Of a stretch of DNA of 64,000 nt, positions 7,397-16,702 are shown one piece after another. Position 1 is the stretch's first letter; each line of letters opens with the position of its first letter. The DNA lies in NCBI RefSeq assembly GCF_000025985.1, contig NC_003228.3, positions 4,464,001 through 4,528,000 on the forward strand, read 5' to 3'. The DNA is from Bacteroides fragilis NCTC 9343 (GTDB taxonomy: Bacteria; Bacteroidota; Bacteroidia; Bacteroidales; Bacteroidaceae). The translations under genes were made by a program, and so were the position numbers. The notes under the pieces were generated by a model. That model was not told where the DNA came from and did not search any database. It saw only the letters and a list, made by a program, of their open reading frames with translations.

Positions 7397-8797
7397 TTAT
7401 TCAAAAGATCCCATCCGGAGGAAGTTAACTTCCTGTTCTGTAAGATAACGCCACTCACCACGGCGCAATCCTTTTTTAGTCAGTCCGGCAAAGAATACAC
7501 GGTCAAGTTTCACCACCTTGTAACCCAACGATTCAAATATACGACGGACGATACGATTCTTTCCGGAGTGGATTTCGATACCCACTTGATCACGTTTCAC
7601 CTCGTCAGAATAACTGATGGCATCCGCATGGATTTCACCATCTTCCAGCTGAATACCGGCTGCAATCTGGTCCATATCTGCCTTAGTCAGATTCTTATCC
7701 AAATATACATGATAGATTTTTTTCTTCAGGTATTTCGGATGTGTCAGTTTAGAAGCTAAATCACCATCATTAGTCAACAGCAATACACCTGTTGTGTTAC
7801 GGTCCAGACGTCCTACCGGATAAATACGCTCAGCGCAGGCCCCTTTTACCAGATCCATAACAGTCAGACGAGCCTGAGGATCATCTGAAGTAGTTACACA
7901 ATCTTTCGGCTTGTTCAGCAACACATACACCTTACGCTCAATACTAACGGTTTCATCGTGAAACTTCACCACATCAGCGCGCTTGATCTTTGTACCCAAC
8001 TCTGTAACAACCTCTCCATTGACAGAAACTACACCTGCCGTGATAAATTCATCAGCTTCACGACGAGAGCAGACTCCTGCATTAGCCAGGAACTTATTCA
8101 GACGGATCGGTTCATTCGGATCAACAAATTGTTCTTTGTATTCAATCTGTTTTTTCTTACTGTATTTAGCATTCGGATCGTAATCCCCCGTACGACGTAT
8201 CGGACGTGAGAATCCCTGCGATCTGTTATCGTTATTGTATCTCGGACGATAGGGACGGTCACCGCCTCCACGATTGTATGAAGGACGTTGCGGACGGTCG
8301 CCATAGGAACGCTGAGGACGATCACCACCTTCGCTGTTAAAGCGCGGACGGTAGGGACGGTCGCCACCTTCACGGTTATATGAAGGACGTTGCGGACGGT
8401 CGCCATAAGAACGCTGAGGACGGTCACCACCTTCGCTGTTAAAACGCGGACGATAGGGACGGTCACCACCTTCACGATTATATGAAGGACGTTGCGGACG
8501 GTCGCCATAGGAACGCTGAGGACGGTCACCACCCTCGCTGTTAAAACGCGGACGATAGGGACGGTCGCCACCTTCACGATTATATGAAGGACGTTGCGGA
8601 CGATCACCATAAGAACGCTGAGGACGATCTTCACTATTACTATTAAATCTCGGACGATAAGGACGGTCGCCACCTTCACGATTGTATGAAGGACGACTGT
8701 ATCCGCCTTCTCTGTTAAAACTTCTGTTACCATCACGGCCGGCGTCCGTATTCTCACTCTTGGAGTCTTCGCGCCATTCTTCGTTTTCTGTGCTCAT
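7397..8797 (-). CDS. 23S rRNA pseudouridine synthase with repetitive basic N-terminus (RluB-like)
   Basis: A 466-residue protein. Residues 1-195 are low-complexity, rich in Arg, Gly, Asp, Pro and Tyr. They are built of a 34-residue unit (PSYNREGGDRPYRPRFNS, then EGGDRPQRSYGDRPQR) repeated about 4.5 times. An S4 RNA-binding domain (about 230-285, LNKFLANAGVCSRREADEFI) and an RsuA/RluB-type catalytic domain follow. That domain has GRLDRNTTGVLLLTNDGDLA, with the catalytic Asp at about 332. The core is of normal RluB size and the N-terminal extension is the oddity. Such RGG-like tails bind RNA in other proteins, so a role in substrate capture is plausible but unproven. It lies between purB and asnS on the same strand. 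Confidence 0.9.
   Translation of the reverse strand: MSTENEEWREDSKSENTDAGRDGNRSFNREGGYSRPSYNREGGDRPYRPRFNSNSEDRPQRSYGDRPQRPSYNREGGDRPYRPRFNSEGGDRPQRSYGDRPQRPSYNREGGDRPYRPRFNSEGGDRPQRSYGDRPQRPSYNREGGDRPYRPRFNSEGGDRPQRSYGDRPQRPSYNRGGGDRPYRPRYNNDNRSQGFSRPIRRTGDYDPNAKYSKKKQIEYKEQFVDPNEPIRLNKFLANAGVCSRREADEFITAGVVSVNGEVVTELGTKIKRADVVKFHDETVSIERKVYVLLNKPKDCVTTSDDPQARLTVMDLVKGACAERIYPVGRLDRNTTGVLLLTNDGDLASKLTHPKYLKKKIYHVYLDKNLTKADMDQIAAGIQLEDGEIHADAISYSDEVKRDQVGIEIHSGKNRIVRRIFESLGYKVVKLDRVFFAGLTKKGLRRGEWRYLTEQEVNFLRMGSFE
8237..8692 (-). repeat. In-frame 102-bp tandem repeat encoding the R/G-rich tail
   Basis: Four full copies and one partial copy of a 102-bp unit encode the 34-residue repeat of the pseudouridine synthase. 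The copies differ mainly at synonymous third positions, for example cggacgg versus cggacga. This suggests selection on the protein with some drift in the DNA. Confidence 0.85.
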
Positions 8798-8878
8798 TTT
8801 CTTATTCGAATAAAAATTAAACTTTTGGCCTCACGGCCTGATTTTAGACACTTATATTATATATAACAATAATCACCC

Positions 8879-10225
8879 TTAAATTCCCGTATACGAATGG
8901 GGAGTAATTACTCTTAATTCTTTTTTGATTTCTTCGTTCACATCCAATCCTTCAATAAACTCCTTGATAGAAGTTTCTGTGATAGCCTGATTCGTACGAG
9001 TCAGAGCCTTCAAGGCTTCGTACGGATGCGGGTAAGCCTCACGACGAAGAATAGTCTGGATAGCCTCAGCCACCACACTCCAGCAATTATCCAAATCACG
9101 ATAGATAGCCGTTTCGTTGAGCAACAACTTGCGCAATCCTTTCAGCGAACTTTGAATAGCAATCACAATATGCCCGAACGGAGTACCTACATTACGCAGC
9201 ACAGTAGAATCTGTCAAGTCGCGTTGCAAACGTGATACGGGAAGTTTCACTGCGAGGTGTTCCAGAATGGCATTGGCAATTCCGAGATTACCTTCTGCAT
9301 TCTCAAAATCAATCGGATTTACTTTATGCGGCATCGCACTCGATCCCACCTCTCCGGCTTTTATCTTCTGCTTGAAATATTCCATCGAGATGTATTGCCA
9401 GAAATCACGGTTCATATCGATCATCACCGTATTGATACGCTTCATGGCATCGAAGATAGCCGACAGATTGTCGTAGTTCGAAATCTGTGTTGTATATTCC
9501 TCGCGTTCCAATCCCAGTTTCTCTGCAACAAACTGATTTCCGAATGCTTTCCAATCATATTCGGGATAAGCCACATGGTGTGCATTATAATTTCCGGTTG
9601 CACCGCCGAATTTAGCAGTTACAGGGCAAGCCTTCAAAGTAGCCAGCTGACGTTCCAGGCGATAAACAAAAACCATAATTTCCTTTCCCAAGCGAGTTGG
9701 AGATGCCGGCTGACCGTGAGTTTTGGCAAGCATCGGAATGGATTCCCATTCAGTAGCATACGTCTTCAACTGCGCAATCAGTTCTTCAATCAGCGGATAA
9801 TAAACTTGCTCCAATGCTTCCTTGATAGAAAGAGGGATCGATGTATTGTTAATATCCTGCGAAGTCAGTCCAAAATGAATAAACTCTTTGTACTCTTCCA
9901 ATCCACCCAACTTATCAAACTCTTCTTTCAGGAAATACTCTACGGCTTTCACATCATGGTTGGTCACACTTTCAATATCCTTGATACGCTGCGCATCGGC
10001 TTCCGTAAAATTACGGTAGATATTGCGCAATGACTCGAACACACTCTTATCAATTCCCTTCAGTTGCGGCAACGGCAGTTCGCACAAAGTAATAAAATAC
10101 TCTACTTCTACCTGCACACGGTATTTAATCAACGCATATTCAGAAAAATATGCAGCTAAAGCTTCAGCCTTGCCTCTATATCGGCCGTCAATCGGAGAGA
10201 TGGCCGTAAGTAAATCAAGTTTCAT
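8879..10225 (-). CDS. purB: Adenylosuccinate lyase
   Basis: A 448-residue member of the fumarase/aspartase superfamily, beginning MKLDLLTAISPIDGRYRGK. It catalyses two steps of purine synthesis: removal of fumarate from SAICAR and from adenylosuccinate. Diagnostic stretches are THGQPASPTRLGKE and the flexible signature loop GSSAMPHKVNPIDFENAEG. The length matches the PurB subgroup with the SPIDGRY start. An upstream in-frame ATG (10255) would add ten residues not seen in the family, so the ATG at 10225 is chosen. It lies upstream of the pseudouridine synthase gene with an 81-base gap. Confidence 0.96.
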   Translation of the reverse strand: MKLDLLTAISPIDGRYRGKAEALAAYFSEYALIKYRVQVEVEYFITLCELPLPQLKGIDKSVFESLRNIYRNFTEADAQRIKDIESVTNHDVKAVEYFLKEEFDKLGGLEEYKEFIHFGLTSQDINNTSIPLSIKEALEQVYYPLIEELIAQLKTYATEWESIPMLAKTHGQPASPTRLGKEIMVFVYRLERQLATLKACPVTAKFGGATGNYNAHHVAYPEYDWKAFGNQFVAEKLGLEREEYTTQISNYDNLSAIFDAMKRINTVMIDMNRDFWQYISMEYFKQKIKAGEVGSSAMPHKVNPIDFENAEGNLGIANAILEHLAVKLPVSRLQRDLTDSTVLRNVGTPFGHIVIAIQSSLKGLRKLLLNETAIYRDLDNCWSVVAEAIQTILRREAYPHPYEALKALTRTNQAITETSIKEFIEGLDVNEEIKKELRVITPHSYTGI

Positions 10226-10323
10226 ATTGTCGTTTAGATAATTATCAGGCTGCAAAATTAACTCTTTTTCCTGAGTTATAAGGCATAAGGGGAGAGAAAG
10301 TTTGTATAAAAGAGACTAAAATC

Positions 10324-10441
10324 ACGATGAACGGCCAAAGGTGAACAGTCTTTAAACAATCAACGATGAACTACTTGCATTTTACCATCGTTGCAAGATA
10401 GTTCATCGTTGATCATTCATCATTCAAAAACCGTTCATCGT
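10324..10441. repeat. Triple nested palindrome between the GH35 gene and purB
   Basis: Three concentric inverted repeats are present. ACGATGAACGG (10324-10334) pairs with 10431-10441. ATCAACGATGAACT (10359-10372) pairs with 10400-10413. CTTGCA (10374-10379) pairs with 10392-10397. The motif CGATGAAC recurs in both outer arms. It follows the GH35 stop codon and could terminate that transcript, but its size and the repeated motif suggest an extragenic palindromic element. Confidence 0.7.
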
Positions 10442-10446
10442 TTCAC

Positions 10447-12333
10447 TCAGCCCTTAAGCTTCATCAACACCGGTGTTTTCACTGTTTTCACTTCTGTTTG
10501 AGGGGTTTCATTCAATTGTTCAAAGATAACAATCTTATTTTCACCCTTCTTCAGCCATACACCCGGAACATAGAGTGTTTGCTGAGGACCTACTTTCCAG
10601 TAACGTCCGATATTAACACCGTTCACAAAAACGATACCCTTTCCCCAGCTTTCCATATCCATAAATGTATCTCCGACTTTATCTAACGTAAAAGTCCCCT
10701 CATAAAGCACCGGACAGCCTTTCAGCTTAGCCACTTCAGACGGTACATTTTTATGTGTATCAGCTTTCAATTTGGTCAAATCGGGCATTTCGTCCATCGG
10801 CAACTGATACATATCCCATCCACCGACAATTTCCTTACCGGCTATCTGAACCGGGCTAATAATTCCCTTGGTATTATGTACGATCTCGCTACCATAATTA
10901 ATGCGTCCCATATTTTCAACCAGAATCTGCAGAGTAGCATTAAACGGCACCTCTATCTCCATGGAGTAGGTCTTGGTATTCCGATTCAGCACTCCTACCT
11001 GTTCACCATCCACATAAACAACGGCATAGTCACGCAACCCCGGAATTTCAAGTGTTCCGCTAATCGGCTGATTGAAATGACGAGTATACAATACATATCC
11101 ATACCCCTGATTCAATTGTTCAAAAGTCAAGGGAGTATCAGACGACACGGGTTTCTGTTTTTCTGCAAAAGCAAGTACATCCGCAACTTTATTCAATTGA
11201 ATAGAAGGTATTTCGATAACAGGATTAGGAGCCGGAGCTTCAGGAATTGTATATTTAACATATTTCTTGATCACATTGCGAATCGAATCATACTTTGGAG
11301 TTACCCAGCCTGCCTCGCTAATAGGAGCATCATAATCATAACTGGTCATATCCGGCTGAATATCACGCTTCTTATCATAATTAGCACCACTCGTAAAACC
11401 AAAATTTGTACCTCCATGCACCATATAGAAGTTGAAAGAAACATCATTTTGCAGATACTTCTCGGTTTGACGAGCAATCCCGGAAGCTCCTATCTGCGGG
11501 AACGGCTCTGCCCAATGCGACAGCCAACCCGGATAAAATTCTGCAACCATATACGGACCTTTGCCGTCGTGATATTGATCAACCACTTTTTTCAAATTCT
11601 CAATATCACTTTCGCCATTCGCCGTAGGCAAAGCTCCCGGAGTAGCCCCACCCTCAAAAAGCCAACTGCCATCAGAAGTAAACAGAGGTACATTAAATCC
11701 TGCATCAGCCAACTGCTGCTTGATTTTAGCATTGTAAGCGCGATGTTCTTCCAAAGGTATATCCTTACGCTGGGCAACGTATGAACCAAATTCATTCTCA
11801 CACTGCACCATTACAATCGGACCACCCTTTGTACACTGCAAACTACCGACCTCTTTATAAAGACGATCGATATACGCTTTTGTATATTTCAGAAACTCCG
11901 GATTATCTCTCCTGATTTCCATTCCTTTCACATTTTGCAACCACCAAGGATAACCACCGAATTCCCACTCGGCACAAACATAAGGACCGGGACGCAAAAT
12001 AACCATCATCCCCTCTTCACCTGCGGTTTTTATAAATTCAGCCAAATTCTTGTCACCTGTAAAATCCCATTTTCCGGGCTCCGGCTCATGAAGATTCCAG
12101 AACACATAGGTAGCCACTGTATTTAACCCCATACCTTTCATCATCTGCAACCGATGACGCCAATATTGATGAGGGATACGGGCATAATGCATCTCACCGG
12201 AAAGAACAGGCGTTATCTTTCCGTTACGATAAAAATGTCCATTCTTGATTTCAAACGTAGATTTCGACTGCGAGAACACGCACAATGGCATGACAGCCAA
12301 CAACAAAAGTAAAAAAAACGATTTTGTTCGCAT
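10447..12333 (-). CDS. Secreted GH35 beta-galactosidase
   Basis: A 628-residue protein with a signal peptide (MRTKSFFLLLLLAVMPLCVFSQ). A GH35 TIM barrel begins FEIKNGHFYRNGKITPVLSGEMHYARIP. The acid/base Glu is at about 180 in QCENEFGSY and the nucleophile Glu at about 264 in AEFYPGWLSHW. C-terminal beta-sandwich domains follow (about 410-620), with VFVNGVNIGRYWKVGPQQTLYVPGVWLKKGEN. Family members remove terminal beta-galactose from host or plant glycans. There is no SusC/SusD pair beside it, so it does not sit in a classical utilisation locus. The protein is probably periplasmic or surface exposed. Confidence 0.93.
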   Translation of the reverse strand: MRTKSFFLLLLLAVMPLCVFSQSKSTFEIKNGHFYRNGKITPVLSGEMHYARIPHQYWRHRLQMMKGMGLNTVATYVFWNLHEPEPGKWDFTGDKNLAEFIKTAGEEGMMVILRPGPYVCAEWEFGGYPWWLQNVKGMEIRRDNPEFLKYTKAYIDRLYKEVGSLQCTKGGPIVMVQCENEFGSYVAQRKDIPLEEHRAYNAKIKQQLADAGFNVPLFTSDGSWLFEGGATPGALPTANGESDIENLKKVVDQYHDGKGPYMVAEFYPGWLSHWAEPFPQIGASGIARQTEKYLQNDVSFNFYMVHGGTNFGFTSGANYDKKRDIQPDMTSYDYDAPISEAGWVTPKYDSIRNVIKKYVKYTIPEAPAPNPVIEIPSIQLNKVADVLAFAEKQKPVSSDTPLTFEQLNQGYGYVLYTRHFNQPISGTLEIPGLRDYAVVYVDGEQVGVLNRNTKTYSMEIEVPFNATLQILVENMGRINYGSEIVHNTKGIISPVQIAGKEIVGGWDMYQLPMDEMPDLTKLKADTHKNVPSEVAKLKGCPVLYEGTFTLDKVGDTFMDMESWGKGIVFVNGVNIGRYWKVGPQQTLYVPGVWLKKGENKIVIFEQLNETPQTEVKTVKTPVLMKLKG

Positions 12334-12454
12334 GGTAGTATTAATAGGTTTATTGATGAAGCAAAGTAAAGAAATAAATCACTTTCCCGCCAAATTTCCC
12401 TTTGTTTTCTTTTAAAAAATAACTTGAATTAATACACCATTGTATCGGGTAAAG

Positions 12455-12496
12455 TACAGAAAAAGAAAATCCTTACAGAAATATTCTGCAAGGATT
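12455..12496 (-). terminator. Terminator of the tRNA-Val operon
   Basis: AATCCTTACAGAA (12468-12480) pairs with TTCTGCAAGGATT (12484-12496) with one mismatch. On the minus strand it is followed by a T-rich tract (12455-12467). It lies just beyond the last tRNA-Val gene. Confidence 0.8.
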
Positions 12497-12506
12497 CCGT
12501 ATAGAG

Positions 12507-12581
12507 TGGGCGTTGACGGATTCGAACCGCCGACCCTCTGCTTGTAAGGCAGATGCTCTGAACCAGCTGAGCTAAACGCCC
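12507..12581 (-). tRNA. tRNA-Val (anticodon TAC), copy 3 in transcription order
   Basis: A 75-base cloverleaf on the minus strand. The acceptor GGGCGTT pairs with AACGCCC with discriminator A, the D arm is AGCTCAGCTGGTTCAGAGC, the anticodon loop is CTTACAA with TAC, and the T arm contains GGTTCGAATCC. CCA is not encoded. The gene body is identical to the two neighbouring copies. Confidence 0.97.
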
Positions 12582-12632
12582 GATGTATCTTTCTTCGAAG
12601 AATATATAGCAAAATTGAATCTCTTTTCAATG

Positions 12633-12707
12633 TGGGCGTTGACGGATTCGAACCGCCGACCCTCTGCTTGTAAGGCAGATGCTCTGAACCAGCTGAGCTA
12701 AACGCCC
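12633..12707 (-). tRNA. tRNA-Val (anticodon TAC), copy 2
   Basis: Identical 75-base gene body to the neighbouring copies, anticodon TAC reading GUA/GUG valine codons. The short spacers between copies contain the similar string gaagaatata, suggesting that the unit was duplicated together with its spacer. Confidence 0.97.
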
Positions 12708-12736
12708 ATATATTCTTCATTGAAAGTGTTCGGTTG

Positions 12737-12811
12737 TGGGCGTTGACGGATTCGAACCGCCGACCCTCTGCTTGTAAGGCAGATGCTCTGAACCAGCTGA
12801 GCTAAACGCCC
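12737..12811 (-). tRNA. tRNA-Val (anticodon TAC), copy 1
   Basis: First gene of the tRNA-Val triplet, identical in body to the others. It lies about 25 bases downstream of a consensus promoter, so the three are most likely one transcript ending at the terminator near 12460. Confidence 0.97.
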
Positions 12812-12836
12812 TTACACTTTCTTTTCAAAAGCGATG

Positions 12837-12867
12837 CAAAGGTATGGCTTTTCTTGAGACCTACAAA
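12837..12867 (-). promoter_or_regulatory. Promoter of the tRNA-Val operon
   Basis: On the minus strand TTTG (12864-12867) and TACCTTTG (TAnnTTTG, 12837-12844) are spaced by 19 bases, a perfect Bacteroidetes promoter match. The predicted start is only about 20 bases before the first tRNA. Confidence 0.8.
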
Positions 12868-13000
12868 TTATTTGCGATATTTTTTTTCAAAAAGTTTTCA
12901 ACTGGTATAATAACAAACTGATTTTCAATTATAAAAAACAAGCATACAGAGTCTCCCCGAACGTATGTCCGGAAATACAATGGAGGCTTGACTTACAGGA

Positions 13001-13552
13001 TTACATCCGACACCTAATAACACGTGCAGGATTACCTACCGCCACACAATCGTCCGGTATATCCTTTGTCACCACACTGCCGGCTCCGATCACACAACGG
13101 TCACCTATCGTCACGCCGGGACAAATGACAGCCCCGCCACCAATCCAACAGTCTTCGCCAATAGTTACCGGATAAGCGTACTCTTTGGGGTTACGGCGTT
13201 CCAGATAGTCCATTGGATGATGTGGAGTATAGATTTGCACACACGGACCTATCAATGTATGACTTCCGATGGTGATGAATGCTCCGTCAAGGAACGTACA
13301 ATTGGCATTCACAAATACATGCTCACCCAAACGGATGCCATCGCCATGATCACAATGAAAAGGCGGGCAAATAACGGAAGTAGCCGGAAGATCAGGTATC
13401 AATTCTTCAAGTAGTCCCCGATAAGTTTCGTCATACGTACTCAAGCACCGCATTCGTGCCAATAACTTCTTGGCATGTTCAAATCTCACCTGTAATTCAG
13501 GTGCCGACATATCCGCCAATTCACCGCTACGCATTTTTTCTATTTCTGTCAT
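13001..13552 (-). CDS. Maltose/galactoside-type sugar O-acetyltransferase
   Basis: A 183-residue protein of the LacA/Maa family. The N-terminal helical cap (about 1-55, TEIEKMRSGELADMSAPEL) carries the mac domain. A left-handed parallel beta-helix of hexapeptide repeats follows, including HVFVNANCTFLDG, IGPCVQIYTPHHP with the catalytic His, GEDCWIGGGAVICPGVTIG and GAGSVVTKDIPDDCVAVGNP. It transfers acetyl from acetyl-CoA to sugar hydroxyls, with the physiological acceptor unclear in most species. Its start lies 6 bases after the yaaA stop codon, so the two genes form an operon. Confidence 0.92.
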   Translation of the reverse strand: MTEIEKMRSGELADMSAPELQVRFEHAKKLLARMRCLSTYDETYRGLLEELIPDLPATSVICPPFHCDHGDGIRLGEHVFVNANCTFLDGAFITIGSHTLIGPCVQIYTPHHPMDYLERRNPKEYAYPVTIGEDCWIGGGAVICPGVTIGDRCVIGAGSVVTKDIPDDCVAVGNPARVIRCRM

Positions 13553-13558
13553 CTCGAT

Positions 13559-14338
13559 TCATTCTGTTTTTCCGTTTGTAAATACATATTTTGTCTCGTC
13601 CGAAAGCTGTTCGTTAAATTCAAACCCTTCCCAAGCGAATGTCTTCAATTGTTCAACAGATTCTATCCGGTTCTTCAGAATATAACGAGTCATCTCGCCC
13701 CGCGACATTTTAGTATAAACCACTACCGTAGCCAATTTTCCGTTTTTCCAGACGTGAAACTCGGGAGTTATCACACGAACCTCCTTCTCAACCCGCTTCC
13801 AATCGAAAAGTCCCCGCATTTCGTCACTTGCCAGATTACAAAGCACCCCACCGGCTTTCTTGATATCTGCAATAAACCGGTCTGTAAGGATTGGCTTCCA
13901 ATAATCAAACATCGTTCTGTTGCCGGGTTCAGGCAACCGTACATCTCCCTCAAGCCGGTAAGGCCTAATCATATCGAGAGGACGCAACAACCCATAGCAG
14001 AATGAGGTCAATCTCAGATGATCCTGGGCATAGCAAAAGTCTTCTTCTGAAAAGTCCTGGGGGTGAACTCTTTTAAAAACAATCCCTGTATAAGCCAACA
14101 ATGCAGGCAATTCCCGTGTACCCTCCGAGTGAAAAGCCTGATAGCGTCTATAATTTTCAACAGCAATCTTAGGATTCACCTTTAACAGCCGTTCCAACTC
14201 CTCGACTGAAAATTGTGACATCTGCAGAGCAACCTCCGCTGCCTCCTTCCGGAAGCCGGGAAATGTAGTGAGAGGCGTTTTTGTCTTCGAAACGTCACTC
14301 ATAGTTTTGGCACAAGATAAAAGTATCAGCATAGGCAT
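13559..14338 (-). CDS. yaaA: Peroxide stress protein YaaA (UPF0246)
   Basis: A 259-residue YaaA/DUF328 protein. It begins MLILLSCAKTM after two extra codons, so the ATG at 14332 is an equally good start. It has the family signatures RYQAFHSEGTRELPALLAYTG, VYTKMSRGEMTRYILKNRI and FAWEGFEFNEQLSDE. In E. coli YaaA lowers intracellular iron during peroxide stress and binds DNA. The biochemical activity is not fully settled. It is the first gene of a two-gene operon with the acetyltransferase, with TAATTTTG, a -7-like box, at 14367-14374 on the minus strand. Confidence 0.92.
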   Translation of the reverse strand: MPMLILLSCAKTMSDVSKTKTPLTTFPGFRKEAAEVALQMSQFSVEELERLLKVNPKIAVENYRRYQAFHSEGTRELPALLAYTGIVFKRVHPQDFSEEDFCYAQDHLRLTSFCYGLLRPLDMIRPYRLEGDVRLPEPGNRTMFDYWKPILTDRFIADIKKAGGVLCNLASDEMRGLFDWKRVEKEVRVITPEFHVWKNGKLATVVVYTKMSRGEMTRYILKNRIESVEQLKTFAWEGFEFNEQLSDETKYVFTNGKTE

Positions 14339-14453
14339 TTTTCCTTATTTCAATGTTTCAAAGGAACAAAATTAATAGAAAAACGGCAGTATGCACTTTT
14401 TTTCTTATTTTTGTGCAGTCACTAAAACCTGAAAAACTAACATTTTACCTAAA

Positions 14454-16673
14454 ATGAAGATTAAACGACTCTACTTACTGGGAGCCTGGCTCCTTTTGGG
14501 CGTCAGTGCTTCGGCCCAAATCACAAGTATTCAACCACAACCACAGCAGGTCCTTTCACAAGCCCGAAACCTGAGCTTACCGGACACCTATCTGATTGTT
14601 GGAGATACAGAGGCAAACACACATGCCGTCAGTGCCCTGAAAACCCTGCTTGCCGGAAAGCATTCGGATAAAAACGGGTTTCGCATCTATATCGGTGAAA
14701 AAGGGGACAAAGCTATCCGCAAATTCGCCCGACAGATTCCTAATCACAAAGAAGGCTATTATTTGGCCATCAATGATAAAGAGATTGTCTTAGCCGGCCA
14801 GGACGAAAGGGGAACTTTCTATGCCTTGCAGACGTTAGCACAGTTACTGAATGACAATCAACTTCCTGTAGTAGAAATCAAAGACTACCCTTCAGTCCGT
14901 TTCCGCGGTGTAGTCGAAGGATTTTACGGAACCCCCTGGAGCCACGAAGCCCGTCTCCGTCAGTTGAAGTTCTACGGAGAGAATAAAATGAATACCTATA
15001 TCTATGGGCCTAAAGATGATCCATACCACAGTTCTCCCAACTGGCGCCTGCCATATCCCGAAAAAGAGGCCCTCCAATTACAGGAGTTGGTAAAAGTAGC
15101 CAATGAGAACGAAGTGGACTTTGTATGGGCTATTCATCCGGGACAAGACATCAAATGGAACCAGGAAGACCGCGATCTGCTACTGGCAAAATTCGAAAAA
15201 ATGTACGATCTGGGAGTCCGTTCGTTCGCTGTATTCTTTGACGATATCTCGGGAGAAGGCACCAATCCGAACAAGCAAGCCGAACTGTTGAACTATATCG
15301 ACGAGAAATTCGTAAAGGTAAAACCGGATGTCACTCCTTTGGTCATGTGTCCTACAGAATACAATAAAAGCTGGTCGAATCCCAAGGGAAATTATCTGAC
15401 TACCTTAGGAGAAAAGCTGAACCCTTCTATCCAAATAATGTGGACGGGTGACCGTGTCATTTCTGATATAACCAAAGACGGCATAGCTTGGATCAACGCA
15501 CGCATCAAACGTCCGGCGTATATTTGGTGGAACTTTCCGGTATCAGATTACGTACGCGACCATCTTTTACTCGGACCGGTCTATGGCAACGACACGCAGA
15601 TTGCCGATCAGATGTCAGGCTTTGTCACCAATCCCATGGAACATGCCGAAGCATCCAAAATTGCAATTTACAGTGTAGCCGACTATGCATGGAATCCTGA
15701 AAAATACAACAGTGAACAGACATGGAAAGATGCTATCCGTACCATTCTGCCAAGTGCCGCAGACGAATTGGAATTTTTTGCAGCACATAACTCCGACTTG
15801 GGACCGAACGGACATAAATACCGTAGGGACGAATCTGTCGAATTGCAGCCGTTATCACAACGTTTTCTCGATAGCTACCTGAAAAACGGTTCATATACCG
15901 AAGCTGACTTCAACGCTTTGGAAGCAACTTTCGGAAAGATGGTAGAGTCCGGTGACATTTTGATGACCAACACAGGGAATCGTCCCCTCATTGTTGAAAT
16001 GATGCCTTGGCTCCGTCAGTTTAAATTATTGGGCGAAACCGGGCAAGAAGTTCTGGCTATGGCCAAAGCTTATAAAAAAGGGGACAACTCACTCTTTATC
16101 CGGAAATACCGTCATGTGAAAGCACTGCAACAGCAAATGTTCCAGGTAGATCAAACCTATAACCAGAATCCTTACCAACCGGGTGTAAAAACAGCAACTA
16201 AAGTGATCAAACCACTGATAGATCAAACATTTACCACGGTCACCGAACGCTATAATAAGGAGCACGGTACACAATTGGATGCCGCAACAGACTATATGCC
16301 CCACAAACTGGTAAGTGACGTAGAGCAATTACGCAATCAGCCGTTACAGATCAAAACCAACCGTGTATTGGTATCACCTGCCAACGAAGTAATTAAATGG
16401 GGAGCCGGATGCACGCTGACCATCGAACTGGATCAAGCTTATCCGGGAGAAAATCTGGATATAGATTTCGGTAAACCGGACGTGGCTGCCTGGGGACAAC
16501 TTGAAATTTCGGCTGATGGCAAAGAATGGCAGAAGGTCGATTTCAAACAGGAAAAGAACCGCATCACCTTGAACTTGAAACAAACACCTGTGAAAGCTGT
16601 ACGTTTCAGTAATGTCGGCAATGCGGAACAAGAAGTTTACCTGCGCCGCTTCATGATTACTCTGGACAAATAG
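14454..16673 (+). CDS. GH84 beta-N-acetylglucosaminidase (O-GlcNAcase-like)
   Basis: A 739-residue protein. A signal peptide (about 21 residues, ending SASAQ) leads into an N-terminal alpha/beta domain (about 22-145). The GH84 TIM barrel begins RGVVEGFYGTPWSHEARL, with the catalytic Asp pair at 263-264 in FFDDISGEG. A helical region follows, then a C-terminal beta-sandwich. It is very similar along its length to B. thetaiotaomicron BT4395, whose catalytic pair is D242/D243 when numbered without the signal peptide. The BT4395 enzyme hydrolyses beta-O-GlcNAc by substrate-assisted catalysis. The biological substrate is probably host glycans. It is a single plus-strand gene with TATTTTTG at 14406-14413 as likely -7 box and no clear -33. 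Confidence 0.95.
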   Translation: MKIKRLYLLGAWLLLGVSASAQITSIQPQPQQVLSQARNLSLPDTYLIVGDTEANTHAVSALKTLLAGKHSDKNGFRIYIGEKGDKAIRKFARQIPNHKEGYYLAINDKEIVLAGQDERGTFYALQTLAQLLNDNQLPVVEIKDYPSVRFRGVVEGFYGTPWSHEARLRQLKFYGENKMNTYIYGPKDDPYHSSPNWRLPYPEKEALQLQELVKVANENEVDFVWAIHPGQDIKWNQEDRDLLLAKFEKMYDLGVRSFAVFFDDISGEGTNPNKQAELLNYIDEKFVKVKPDVTPLVMCPTEYNKSWSNPKGNYLTTLGEKLNPSIQIMWTGDRVISDITKDGIAWINARIKRPAYIWWNFPVSDYVRDHLLLGPVYGNDTQIADQMSGFVTNPMEHAEASKIAIYSVADYAWNPEKYNSEQTWKDAIRTILPSAADELEFFAAHNSDLGPNGHKYRRDESVELQPLSQRFLDSYLKNGSYTEADFNALEATFGKMVESGDILMTNTGNRPLIVEMMPWLRQFKLLGETGQEVLAMAKAYKKGDNSLFIRKYRHVKALQQQMFQVDQTYNQNPYQPGVKTATKVIKPLIDQTFTTVTERYNKEHGTQLDAATDYMPHKLVSDVEQLRNQPLQIKTNRVLVSPANEVIKWGAGCTLTIELDQAYPGENLDIDFGKPDVAAWGQLEISADGKEWQKVDFKQEKNRITLNLKQTPVKAVRFSNVGNAEQEVYLRRFMITLDK

Positions 16674-16702
16674 AAATTCATTAAAAACTTATCTGTGCAA
16701 AA

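Noticed and set aside
8237..8692. Regular repeats that could be read as a CRISPR-like array
   Set aside because: Units are 102 bp, contiguous and in frame within a real protein; there are no spacers.
12412..12720. A 102-codon minus-strand open frame
   Set aside because: It is the translation of two tRNA-Val genes and spacers; the repeated AGSEHLPYKQRVGGSNPST string is a known artefact of tRNA sequence.
10447..16673. A polysaccharide utilisation locus around the GH35 and GH84 genes
   Set aside because: No SusC/SusD pair or regulator is adjacent, and the two enzymes are on opposite strands with unrelated genes between.
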